DNA of 64,000 nucleotides from an uncultured Lachnospiraceae bacterium (lineage in GTDB: Bacteria > Bacillota > Clostridia > Lachnospirales > Lachnospiraceae), in assembly GCA_934317005.1 (NCBI GenBank), contig CAKREB010000010.1, positions 54,336-118,335 of the forward strand. Direction: 5' to 3'. Each line of letters begins with the position of its first letter. The stretch's first letter is position 1. Shown one piece after another: positions 1 to 8,382 of this stretch. The position numbers and the translations under genes were made by a program. A model generated the notes under the pieces. The model was not told where the DNA came from. It ran no database searches and worked only from the letters and a program-made list of their open reading frames with translations.

Positions 1-468
1 TGCATATAATTGTCCCAGCTGATATGTATTCATTCCGACAAAACTCTCTCTTTTTGTGCCGGATTCATCATGTAACATTGTAATGACCGGAATATGATTC
101 ATCTGTGCCTGTTCGATCAGTTTGCGCACTTCATCGCTTCCATCCGGCCACAGTAATATTCCATCTACATTCATTGCAATCGCAATCTGCAGATAATCTG
201 ACAAGCCATATTCCTCTGAAATATTTTGTCCTAACAGCTCCAGATATGCATTTTCTTTTTTGGCTGCTTTTTTTGCACTCTGATAAACCTCCTGCCAGAA
301 ATCAGAATCCAGCCGCTCTACGATCATCACATAATGCTTTTCATAACGTTCTAACTGCTGTATCTTTTCTGTCTTTCGTCCCAGATGCAATGCATCAATG
401 CTGGTGATCAAGGAGATTACGATCACAATAGTTAATACCGTAATAATGATTTTGATTGATTTTTTCAC
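1..468 (-). CDS. Sugar-type periplasmic binding protein, N-terminal part (runs off window)
   Basis: The protein looks like a substrate-binding protein of the RbsB (type 1 periplasmic binding) fold. A basic start is followed by a hydrophobic helix (about residues 5-25), read as a signal peptide or membrane anchor. After it come repeated alpha/beta stretches, including a segment ending IEQAQMNHIPVITM, typical of the family. The start is GTG at 468: GAGGG lies about 9 nt upstream and the stop of the upstream acyltransferase is 3 nt before it, so the two genes form an operon. The C-terminal half lies left of base 1. It could be an ABC sugar-import receptor or a two-component sensor partner; the window does not show which. 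Confidence 0.7.
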   Translation of the reverse strand, partial: MKKSIKIIITVLTIVIVISLITSIDALHLGRKTEKIQQLERYEKHYVMIVERLDSDFWQEVYQSAKKAAKKENAYLELLGQNISEEYGLSDYLQIAIAMNVDGILLWPDGSDEVRKLIEQAQMNHIPVITMLHDESGTKRESFVGMNTYQLGQLYA

Positions 469-471
469 GTC

Positions 472-1200
472 TTATCCCTCATTTACTGCTGCCTGCACTG
501 CATGACAGATTCGCTCATAGACAAGGTTGCATATTTCTACCGATGTCATCCCTTTATAGTCATCATAATACAACGGTTTTAAATAAAACACTTTTGTTTC
601 CACTCTGCGTAACGACCACAGATCAAACACCTTCCATGAATCCACAAGTGCCACCGGTACGATTGGTGCTTTTGCCTTCATCGCACTTTTAAAGCTTCCC
701 GGCTTAAATGGATCTACATAGTTTCTGTTTCTATGACAATATCCACCGGATGGAAAAATGATAAATTTTCTTCCTTCCCGCACTTCTTTGGAAACCTCAC
801 GTATCACTCCTGCTGCCTGACGCAGATCATTCAATTTCAAACGTTTTCCCTGTACCAGATCAATAAACTGTTTTACAAGAGGCGTATGCGATTTTGCATC
901 ATCCATCACAATAGAGCAAGGCTTTTCATGAGAAAGCATAATCCCTAATGCATCGTATTTTCCCTGATGGTTGGCAAACATCACGTAACCGCCTTCTTTT
1001 GGAAGATTCTCCATCCCGTATGCCTTTGTCTGAATCCTTCCTCTATGATTCATCAACTGTATCACATGCTGATCATAAGCATAACGAAATTCCTCAGAGT
1101 ATTTTTCCGTATGTTTTGCATAATACCCCATTGTCGGAATCATCCAAATCCTATGTACATTTGCTAAGATCACATAAAAAAAACGTATCAATCTGTTCAC
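472..1200 (-). CDS. 1-acyl-sn-glycerol-3-phosphate acyltransferase (PlsC family)
   Basis: This 242-residue protein belongs to the PlsC/LPLAT family, which transfers an acyl chain to lysophosphatidic acid at the inner face of the membrane. The catalytic HX4D box is seen as NHQGKYD (about residues 77-83). The glycerol-phosphate-binding box appears as FPSGGY instead of the usual FPEGTR. An N-terminal hydrophobic stretch would anchor it. The start is GTG at 1200 with AAGGAT just upstream. It is followed at once by the binding-protein gene. The altered FPSGG box means the acceptor could differ from lysophosphatidic acid. Confidence 0.85.
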   Translation of the reverse strand: MNRLIRFFYVILANVHRIWMIPTMGYYAKHTEKYSEEFRYAYDQHVIQLMNHRGRIQTKAYGMENLPKEGGYVMFANHQGKYDALGIMLSHEKPCSIVMDDAKSHTPLVKQFIDLVQGKRLKLNDLRQAAGVIREVSKEVREGRKFIIFPSGGYCHRNRNYVDPFKPGSFKSAMKAKAPIVPVALVDSWKVFDLWSLRRVETKVFYLKPLYYDDYKGMTSVEICNLVYERICHAVQAAVNEG

Positions 1201-1302
1201 CTTATCCTTCTATTTTAATCTTCTTTGCCTAAAAAGCCAACTATAAATGTATCACACAATCCCTGTTTTTACAAGTTCTGAGCCCGGCAAAATGTACCGA
1301 CA

Positions 1303-1331
1303 TTGAATTCCTTTTAAAAACATACTATAAT
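1303..1331 (+). promoter_or_regulatory. Sigma-A promoter of rqcH
   Basis: TTGAAT at 1303-1308 and TATAAT at 1326-1331 are separated by 17 bp. They lie about 45 bp upstream of the rqcH start, in the gap between two divergent genes. Confidence 0.7.
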
Positions 1332-1375
1332 AGGATGCGAAAACGAACAAAGGATTGGAAAGGAACCGATATATT

Positions 1376-3163
1376 ATGGCATTTGATGGAATTGTGATTG
1401 CCGGACTTGTTTCTGAACTAAAAAAAGAACTGACCGGTGGAAGAATCACAAAAATCGCACAGACAGAAGCTGACAAGCTTCTTTTAACAATAAAAAGCAG
1501 CACTACAGATGGGGATGGCAAAACACTGCGCACACAAAACCGCCTTGTAATCTCTGTAAACCCCAGTCTGCCACTGATCTACCTGACAAAAGAAAATCAG
1601 AATGCTCCGCTTCAGGCACCGACCTTTTGTATGGTACTGCGCAAGCATTTAAACAACTGTAAGATTCAATCCATCGAACAGATTGGTTTAGAGCGTGTCA
1701 TCTGTTTTCATCTGGAACACTTAAATGAAATGGGGGATTATTGTCAGAAAAAGCTCTATATCGAGTTGATGGGAAAACACAGTAATATTATCTTCTGCGA
1801 TGAAGATGATAAAATAATCGACAGCATCAAGCATATCTCTGCTTTAATCAGTTCTGTCAGAGAAGTACTTCCGGGAAGGGATTACTTTATTCCAAATACA
1901 CAGGAGAAGTATGATCCCTACACGATTTCAAAGGAGGACTTTATTCAGGTTATCCTCAAAAAGCCGTTGCCACTGGACAAGGCACTTTACCGTTCTCTTA
2001 CCGGGTTTAGCAGTGTCATGGCAAATGAACTTTTATACCGTGCTTCCCTGTCAGATCATAACACAGCAGATGAATTAAGCGAAATGGAACGACTCCATCT
2101 CTACCGCAATTTTACAGAGCTTATGCAGACAATACAGGAAGAAGCTTTTTCTCCGGTTGTCATTTATAAAGAGGACACTCCGGTTGAGTTTTCCAGCGTT
2201 TCTCTGACCGAATATCAGGACAGTCCAAATTATCGAACAGAACATTCCGAAAGCATCAGTACCATGCTGTACCAATATTACCACACAAAGGAAATACTCG
2301 GCCGCATTCATCAAAAATCGGCTGACCTGCGAAAGATCACCCAGACTGCACTGGAACGCAGCCAGAAAAAGTATGATCTGCAGCTTAGACAGCTAAAGGA
2401 TACCGAAAAGCGGGATAAATACAAGGTATATGGAGAACTTCTGACCACATACGGCTATGAATTAAAGGGTGGTGAAAAAAGCCTTACATGTGACAACTAC
2501 TATACAAACTCTGAAATTACGATTCCTTTGGATGAAACAAAAAGCGCCGTAGATAATGCAAAACGCTATTTTGAAAAATACGGTAAATTAAAGAGGACTT
2601 ATGAGGCTTTGACAGAACAGATTCAGGAAACACAGGAAGAGATCGAACATCTAAACTCCATCAGTAATTCGCTGGATATGGCACGTTATGAAGAAGACCT
2701 TACCGCCATCCGCAGAGAGCTTAGTGAATCCGGCTACATGAAACGTCATCCTATAAAGGGCAAAAAGACACAGAAGCGCTCTGAAAAAAGTAAACCGCTT
2801 CACTATATTTCTTCTGATGGTTTTCATATGTATGTTGGCAAAAACAACTATCAGAATGATGAGCTTACTTTTAAGATTGCTACCGGAAATGATTGGTGGT
2901 TCCATGCGAAGCAGAATGCCGGCTCGCACGTTATCGTAAAGACAGAGGGCAAAGAGCTTCCCGACCGGACATTTGAAGAAGCTGCCCGACTTGCAGCACA
3001 CTATTCCAAAGCAAGCGGTCAGGAAAAGGCAGAAATTGATTATATTCAAAAAAAGCATATCAAAAAACCAAATGGTGCTAAACCGGGATTTGTCGTATAT
3101 TATACGAACTACTCTATGACTATTCCGACTGACATTACAGGTATCTGTGAACTAGACGACTAA
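1376..3163 (+). CDS. rqcH: Ribosome quality control protein RqcH (NFACT family)
   Basis: RqcH (Rqc2 homologue, formerly annotated as fibronectin-binding protein FbpA) binds stalled 50S subunits with peptidyl-tRNA and adds C-terminal alanine tails. The start MAFDGIVIAGLVSEL is characteristic of the NFACT-N domain. The middle is a long coiled coil (about residues 280-450). The C-terminal NFACT-R domain carries the DWWFHAKQNAGSHVI motif. A longer reading frame begins with TTG at 1355, but ATG at 1376 has AAAGGAA upstream and matches the family start. The length of 595 residues is normal. A promoter lies directly upstream. Confidence 0.95.
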   Translation: MAFDGIVIAGLVSELKKELTGGRITKIAQTEADKLLLTIKSSTTDGDGKTLRTQNRLVISVNPSLPLIYLTKENQNAPLQAPTFCMVLRKHLNNCKIQSIEQIGLERVICFHLEHLNEMGDYCQKKLYIELMGKHSNIIFCDEDDKIIDSIKHISALISSVREVLPGRDYFIPNTQEKYDPYTISKEDFIQVILKKPLPLDKALYRSLTGFSSVMANELLYRASLSDHNTADELSEMERLHLYRNFTELMQTIQEEAFSPVVIYKEDTPVEFSSVSLTEYQDSPNYRTEHSESISTMLYQYYHTKEILGRIHQKSADLRKITQTALERSQKKYDLQLRQLKDTEKRDKYKVYGELLTTYGYELKGGEKSLTCDNYYTNSEITIPLDETKSAVDNAKRYFEKYGKLKRTYEALTEQIQETQEEIEHLNSISNSLDMARYEEDLTAIRRELSESGYMKRHPIKGKKTQKRSEKSKPLHYISSDGFHMYVGKNNYQNDELTFKIATGNDWWFHAKQNAGSHVIVKTEGKELPDRTFEEAARLAAHYSKASGQEKAEIDYIQKKHIKKPNGAKPGFVVYYTNYSMTIPTDITGICELDD

Positions 3164-3205
3164 ACAATATGAAAAGAATTTTTTAACGGGCAAAGGAGGA
3201 ATTTC

Positions 3206-4051
3206 ATGTTACTTTCTGATAACCACGTACACACAAACTTTTCTTCTGACAGTGACACACCGATGGAAGCTATGCTCTTACAGGCGCAAAAAATCGGGCT
3301 TTCTTCCATCTGCTTTACCGATCACATCGACTACGGATTTCCTGCCGAAAAGTATCATATGGATTTCGTATTTCCGATGGAGGACTACTTTGCTAAGGTT
3401 TCTAAGCTTTCCAAACAGTTTCCGTCACTTCCTATCCGAACCGGTGTCGAGCTTGGACTTAAAGAAGACATCCTTCCTCTCGCTGTATCACTGACTGACA
3501 AACATGACTTTGACTTTGTGATCGGGTCAACCCATCTTGTTGACAATATTGATCCCTACTATGAAGAATATTGGGATGCATACGGAGAAGAGGGCGGCAT
3601 ACAACACTATTATGAAGTCACCTATGAAAATATCTGCAACACCTTTGACTTTGATGTATATGGACATATTGATTATGTCATCCGCTATTGCCCTACCATC
3701 AAAAAATCCCGCAAGGCAGGGCAGATCAACGAAGCTTTTTATCAAAGCAGTATGCAAAAGAACAAAGAATTGATCGATGAAATCTTACTAACACTCATCC
3801 AAAAAAATCGTGGAATCGAGATTAATACCGGTGGCTTAAAGTATGGTCTGGGACATCCAAATCCAAATGAGGATATTCTCAAACGCTATCATACGCTTGG
3901 CGGAACAATCGTTACTGTTGGTTCTGATGCTCATGAAACAAAATATCTGGGATATTGCTTTGATAAGCTTCCTTCCCTGCTTTGGAACTGCGGTTTTCGC
4001 TCTTACTTTGAATTTCACAAAAGAAAAGCGGTTCCGATTCCTCTTTCTTAG
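3206..4051 (+). CDS. PHP-domain phosphatase, histidinol-phosphatase (HisJ/HisK) family
   Basis: This 281-residue PHP-fold metal-dependent phosphoesterase resembles histidinol-phosphatase of the histidine pathway. Metal-binding motifs are visible: DNHVHTNFSSD near the N-terminus, FTDHIDYG (about 38-45), GSTHLVDN (about 108-115), YGHIDYV (about 152-158) and GSDAHE near the C-terminus. GGAGGAATTTC precedes the ATG. No histidine genes are adjacent, so the physiological substrate is inferred from the family only. It lies 42 bp downstream of rqcH and is convergent with the cysteine desulfurase gene. Confidence 0.85.
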   Translation: MLLSDNHVHTNFSSDSDTPMEAMLLQAQKIGLSSICFTDHIDYGFPAEKYHMDFVFPMEDYFAKVSKLSKQFPSLPIRTGVELGLKEDILPLAVSLTDKHDFDFVIGSTHLVDNIDPYYEEYWDAYGEEGGIQHYYEVTYENICNTFDFDVYGHIDYVIRYCPTIKKSRKAGQINEAFYQSSMQKNKELIDEILLTLIQKNRGIEINTGGLKYGLGHPNPNEDILKRYHTLGGTIVTVGSDAHETKYLGYCFDKLPSLLWNCGFRSYFEFHKRKAVPIPLS

Positions 4052-4115
4052 CCTTTTTAGAAAATAGGAACTTGCTCGTACAGTAGTAAAATACCAGCGT
4101 CTGTGGTGCTCTTTT

Positions 4116-5291
4116 TTACGGAATATCCTTCTTATTAAGCTTTAGGTATTCATCTGAGAATTGCCGCAGTTGCTCTACCAAATAGGACAAACGCTGCACG
4201 AAATACTGCATTTGTTCCATTGTATTTTCTACTCCTAATGAGATTCGGATGGTTCCACGCGCCCATTCTTCGGAAAGTCCAATTTCCTGTAATACATGCG
4301 AAACACCTTTTTCTGAGGATGAGCATGCTGAACCGCCCGAAACGCAGATTCCTTCCAGATCTAGTAAAATGATCAATGACTCTCCTTCCAGATAACGAAA
4401 GCTTACATTGACATTATTGTCTAAGCGGTTCTGTTGCGAACCATTTATCCTGCAGTATGGAATTTTTTGTGCAATCTGTTCTATCAGAAAGTCACGCATT
4501 GCGCACAAATGCGCATGACGCTCTTTTGCCTGATTCATCCCTATCGCAATTGCTTTTCCCATGCCCACGATTCCGGCAACATTTTCCGTTCCTGCCCTCC
4601 TTCCCCTCTCCTGTCCTCCTCCATGCATAAAGGAAGGTAAGCCAACTCCTCTTCTGACGTAAAGAAAACCAACACCTTTCGGCCCCTGAAATTTATGACT
4701 GCTGACACTTAACATATCGATTTTCATAGCCTTCACATCTATATTCTCATGCAAATATGCCTGCACCGCATCCGTATGAAATAAAATATTATGCTGCCCT
4801 GCCAGCGTACCAATCTCCTGAATCGGTTCAATGGTGCCAATCTCATTATTAGCAAACATTATGCTGATCAAAATCGTATCCGGACGTATAGCTTCTTTTA
4901 TCTGATCTACTAAAACCTTTCCGGATGAATCTACCGGCAGATACGTAACCGAAAATCCTCTTTTTTCCAAATATTCGCAAGTTCTTAAAATCGCATGATG
5001 CTCGATACCGGAAGTAATAATATGTTTTCCTTTTTCATATAAGCCTTCGGCTGCTCCTATCAATGCCCAATTATCCGCTTCCGTTCCACCACTGGTAAAA
5101 TATATCTCATCCGGATATGCCCGAATGCTTTCTGCCGCCTTTTGACGCACTTTTTCAATCATTTCCCGCGTATCTTCGCTAAAGGTATACACTCCGGAAG
5201 GATTTGCATACACTTCTCCCATATAAGGTTCCATTTCCTTTGTCACTTCCGGATGCACAGCCGTCGTCGCTGCATGATCAAGATATAACAT
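4116..5291 (-). CDS. Cysteine desulfurase (NifS/IscS family)
   Basis: This PLP enzyme takes sulfur from cysteine for Fe-S clusters or tRNA thiolation. It opens with MLYLDHAATT, the family start. It carries the PLP-lysine motif SVSSHKFQGPKG (about residues 193-204) and the sulfur-carrying cysteine loop GGSACSSSEKG (about 318-328). GGGAGG lies upstream of ATG 5291, so the 16 extra residues of the longer frame are not used. The short SACSSS loop points to the group II/NifS-like or IscS-like branch. No scaffold gene (iscU/sufU) or thiI is adjacent, so its delivery partner is unknown. Confidence 0.92.
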   Translation of the reverse strand: MLYLDHAATTAVHPEVTKEMEPYMGEVYANPSGVYTFSEDTREMIEKVRQKAAESIRAYPDEIYFTSGGTEADNWALIGAAEGLYEKGKHIITSGIEHHAILRTCEYLEKRGFSVTYLPVDSSGKVLVDQIKEAIRPDTILISIMFANNEIGTIEPIQEIGTLAGQHNILFHTDAVQAYLHENIDVKAMKIDMLSVSSHKFQGPKGVGFLYVRRGVGLPSFMHGGGQERGRRAGTENVAGIVGMGKAIAIGMNQAKERHAHLCAMRDFLIEQIAQKIPYCRINGSQQNRLDNNVNVSFRYLEGESLIILLDLEGICVSGGSACSSSEKGVSHVLQEIGLSEEWARGTIRISLGVENTMEQMQYFVQRLSYLVEQLRQFSDEYLKLNKKDIP

Positions 5292-5618
5292 TACTGTATT
5301 CCTCCCAGTTATTTGATTTCTTTCGTTACTGCCACGCATGATACATTAGCGGTAAACGCATTCTTTCATAAGAACATTATATGAAAATATCCTGTCATGG
5401 TTCCTGCGCTTATTTTCCGTGTTGCATTTGCAAAGTCATAATAGCTTACCTGCCGTAAGGTGTTAACCCCTTTATATGACAGGCTTTCACCATTTTCTTT
5501 CATATTCTTCTGATTTGTGCATAGCATAAGAGTATAACTAGAATATGCATAGGAAACAGATTACATTTGTTTCCTCTAAGGATTAGAAACTTTTGTCCTC
5601 TAAGAAATGGAGACTGCC
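5292..5618 (+). other. Intergenic region between divergent genes
   Basis: This 327-bp gap separates the desulfurase and flippase genes. It holds no convincing reading frame. An inverted repeat GAAACA...TGTTTC (about 5555-5575) and two copies of TCCTCTAAG(G/A)A lie just before the flippase gene. No clear sigma-A promoter is seen for the flippase, which would fit sporulation-sigma control, but this is not proven. Confidence 0.4.
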
Positions 5619-7163
5619 ATGAAAACACTCCAAAATAAATTAGTACAGGGAACGCTCCTTTTGACGCTTGCCGGATTTATCACCAGAGTAATCGGTTTTG
5701 TATATCGCATCTTTCTGGCAGATATTTTAGGCACCAGACTTCTTGGCATCTATCAGCTTGTCTTTCCGGTCTATGGGATTTGTTTTACCATATATGGTGC
5801 CGGCATCCAGACTGCCATATCGCAGTTAATTGCCGCAAATGTAAGCGACTCTGTCCATGAAAAAGAAAAAAGGGATGCCTCTATTTTGAAATGGGGACTC
5901 TTTCTGTCACTGCTTCTTTCCAGTACACTTACTCTTTGCATTTACTTTTTTGCAAAGCCTATCGCAACTTACTTATTATTAGAAGCCTCCTGTAGCCCTT
6001 ATCTGAAAATTCTATGTATCCTTTTTCCCTTTTGTGGTACCTCTGCCTGTATTAATGGCTATTTTTATGGAAAAAAAGAGGCAAAGGTTCCGGCTGCTAC
6101 CCAGATTGTTGAACAGCTTATCCGTGTAGCTTCCGTCACCTTGTTGTGCCTTGCTTTTTCAGCTACAGGAGATTTTGGCTGCCGCCTTGCCATCTTAGGA
6201 CTGGTTCTCGGAGAAGTCGCCTCCTGCCTTTATAACTGCTTTAAACTCTATCAGTCAATAACCGGGCCAAAGCTTCCTTCGCTTTCTACCTCACATTTTC
6301 TGACAAACCGTTCCAACCCCCCCATATTGTCTTCCCTTATTTTCCTTGCCTTTACACTTACTACTACCAAATTAATCATTTCTATTCTACATAGTGTAGA
6401 AGCCGTGTTTATCCCTGCCGCCCTAAAAAAATATGGCTGCAGTGCGCAGGATGCCCTTAGCATCTATGGCATCCTCTCCGGAATTACACTGCCATTTATC
6501 CTTTTCCCCTCGACGATCACCAATTCCTTTGCCGTTATGCTTCTGCCCGCGATTGCTCAGGCTGATGCCAGAAAAGATACAAAAAAAATCCAGACATATG
6601 TTACATTGTCTGGAAAATACAGCCTTTTTATCGGTTATCTGTTTACCTGCATCTTTTTTCTGTTCGGAAAGGAATTTGGCATTCTTCTTTTTCACAATGA
6701 AAATGCCGGCATGTACATTTATATCCTTTCCTGGCTCTGTCCGTTTCTCTACCTTTCTACGACCTTTACCAGTATCATCAACGGTCTTGGGAAAACACAA
6801 CTGACCTTTTTGATCACAGCAATCAGCCTTTTGATCAAGATCTGCTTTCTTTTGTTTTTCGTTCCGCAATATGGCATCCGTGCGTATCTGATCGGTACAC
6901 TGATCAGCCAGATCACAATGACACTGCTGGAAACGTTCTACCTAAGAAGCTACGTTGTGCTCTCTCTCCGGAAGTTTTTGCTTATCCCCGGAATTTGTCT
7001 TGGACTTACAGGGATGCTGTGTAAAAAATTGTATCTTTTTCTTCCTGTCCACAAAAGCGTACTCTCCTCTACGCTGTGTCTGGCAACTGCATGCCTTTTA
7101 CTATGCAGCTTCTATCTGTTTACCCTGCTAAAAACAAACTGCATACAAAAAAGTGACTTCTAG
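5619..7163 (+). CDS. Polysaccharide/lipid flippase of the SpoVB-MurJ (MOP) superfamily
   Basis: This 514-residue membrane protein has about 12-14 hydrophobic segments. It begins with the hallmark LVQGTLLLTLAGFITRVIGF, as in SpoVB and other MOP-superfamily exporters. SpoVB-type members act in spore cortex or cell-wall precursor translocation. ATG 5619 is preceded by GGAG at 6 nt, so it is preferred to ATG 5607. The gene ends 6 bp before the prophage attachment repeat and is convergent with the original 3' end of metA. Whether it serves spore cortex or vegetative wall synthesis cannot be read from the sequence. Confidence 0.85.
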   Translation: MKTLQNKLVQGTLLLTLAGFITRVIGFVYRIFLADILGTRLLGIYQLVFPVYGICFTIYGAGIQTAISQLIAANVSDSVHEKEKRDASILKWGLFLSLLLSSTLTLCIYFFAKPIATYLLLEASCSPYLKILCILFPFCGTSACINGYFYGKKEAKVPAATQIVEQLIRVASVTLLCLAFSATGDFGCRLAILGLVLGEVASCLYNCFKLYQSITGPKLPSLSTSHFLTNRSNPPILSSLIFLAFTLTTTKLIISILHSVEAVFIPAALKKYGCSAQDALSIYGILSGITLPFILFPSTITNSFAVMLLPAIAQADARKDTKKIQTYVTLSGKYSLFIGYLFTCIFFLFGKEFGILLFHNENAGMYIYILSWLCPFLYLSTTFTSIINGLGKTQLTFLITAISLLIKICFLLFFVPQYGIRAYLIGTLISQITMTLLETFYLRSYVVLSLRKFLLIPGICLGLTGMLCKKLYLFLPVHKSVLSSTLCLATACLLLCSFYLFTLLKTNCIQKSDF

Positions 7164-7169
7164 GAAGCT

Positions 7170-7212
7170 TTTACTCCCAATCGTATGGGGTATTCTGATA
7201 AACATAATAATT
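7170..7212 (+). repeat. Left attachment site (attL) with silent copy of the metA end
   Basis: The first 19 bp (TTTACTCCCAATCGTATGG) are identical to 30843-30861. The whole 43 bp differs from the metA end at four positions only. Read on the minus strand, it encodes NYYVYQNTPYDWE and a stop, the same residues as metA; all four changes are silent. The integrase gene starts its 3' end 85 bp away. Confidence 0.9.
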
Positions 7213-7276
7213 TTATATAATTTCATATAAAATTGCATCTAAAACACTTTATTTGTAGTATCTGTTAGAAACATAT

Positions 7277-7293
7277 TGGCGTATTTTACGCCA
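7277..7293. promoter_or_regulatory. Candidate integrase arm-type sites (inverted TACGCCA pair)
   Basis: TGGCGTA, TTT and TACGCCA form a perfect inverted pair next to the integrase stop codon. The same heptamer occurs three times near the other end of the prophage. The pairing suggests integrase arm-binding sites; a short terminator is the alternative. Confidence 0.55.
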
Positions 7294-7296
7294 CAA

Positions 7297-8382
7297 TTAC
7301 ACCGCATTTTTAGAAAAATCAATAACATTATTCTTTTTTGATACAATCCTCTCAATATCATCACTTGCTTTTTCTTCTGTCACATGAGTGTATAAATCCA
7401 TCGTCATTTGCAAAGATGCATGACCTAAATATGATTGAACGACTTTCGGTTGCACGCCAGCTTCAAAGCATCTAGTAGCAAAAGTGTGTCTAAAAGTATG
7501 TCCGCTAAAGTTTTCCAATTCTTCATCTTTCGACTTAGACAGATTTATCAATTTCACTATACTTTTTATAGCATCTGAATATATTTGAGAATTTAATGGT
7601 GTGTTAAACTGCGTAACAAATAAATAATTATTCTGCTCTTTTGGATTCTTATGTTTGATTGCATTTTTCTGAATGATCTGTTTTTCAAGATATCTTCTAC
7701 ATTCGCTATTGATTGGAACTTTTCTATAACTCTGTTTCGTCTTTGGCGGTTCTACATGAAAATTTTTACATTCTTCATTAAGATATTTTTGATATACCAA
7801 TGTCTTATTCACATTTATAAAATTATTTTCCAAATCAATATCATTTTTGGTCAATGCAAAAAGTTCTCCCGGCCTTAATCCTGTATTTACTGCAACATTG
7901 AATAAATTATCATAAAATAACCCAGCACACGCTTCAAAAAATAAATCTTGTTCATAAATACTAAGACTTCTTGCTTTAATTACTTTATCTGCTCTTAGCC
8001 TTGCCCCTTTCGCTGGATTTTTAATCATCAATTCGTCTTCTATTGCTCTTTGGAACATATCAACTAAAATAACCTTTATTTTATTCTGTCGTTCATACCC
8101 GTATCCTTTATCAGATGCAATATCAATAAGTTCCTGGATATTGCTTTTTATCAATGAATTTATCTTGCGGTTTCCAAGAAAAGGTGATATATTTTTATTG
8201 TAAATGTGAGTGTATTCCCTAAGAGTATTCGGGCGTACACTTTTTTTCTTATATACATCTATCCATCTTTCAAACCAATCGTCAAGTTTTATTTCGCTTC
8301 TGATACTTGTATATGTTTCATTTTCCGCAATAGCCGTTGCAAGCTTTTTTCTTAAGTCTGAAAGTTTCTTCCCATGTCTCAA
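7297..8382 (-). CDS. Phage tyrosine integrase, N-terminally truncated
   Basis: This is a tyrosine recombinase whose catalytic residues are all visible: Arg170 (NTGLRPGELF), His295 and Arg298 (HTFRHTF), His321 (LGHAS) and Tyr331 (MDLYTHV). A core-binding SAM-like domain covers about residues 32-125. Members of this family normally begin with an arm-binding domain of about 40-60 residues, which is missing here. The open frame begins at a TTG inside the 3' end of the tape measure gene, without a clear ribosome site and with an in-frame stop just upstream. Catalysis may persist, but efficient binding to arm sites is doubtful. Its placement directly after the tape measure gene marks a deletion junction. 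Confidence 0.85.
   Translation of the reverse strand: MRHGKKLSDLRKKLATAIAENETYTSIRSEIKLDDWFERWIDVYKKKSVRPNTLREYTHIYNKNISPFLGNRKINSLIKSNIQELIDIASDKGYGYERQNKIKVILVDMFQRAIEDELMIKNPAKGARLRADKVIKARSLSIYEQDLFFEACAGLFYDNLFNVAVNTGLRPGELFALTKNDIDLENNFINVNKTLVYQKYLNEECKNFHVEPPKTKQSYRKVPINSECRRYLEKQIIQKNAIKHKNPKEQNNYLFVTQFNTPLNSQIYSDAIKSIVKLINLSKSKDEELENFSGHTFRHTFATRCFEAGVQPKVVQSYLGHASLQMTMDLYTHVTEEKASDDIERIVSKKNNVIDFSKNAV

Noticed and set aside
456..1232. Several plus-strand frames (456-692, 733-948, 948-1232) opposite the acyltransferase gene
   Set aside because: They are antisense shadows with no ribosome sites, and the minus-strand gene has all family motifs.
4091..4117. Possible terminator between the PHP phosphatase and desulfurase genes
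   Set aside because: The stem ACCA/TGGT is only four pairs long, although a T-run follows; too weak to list.
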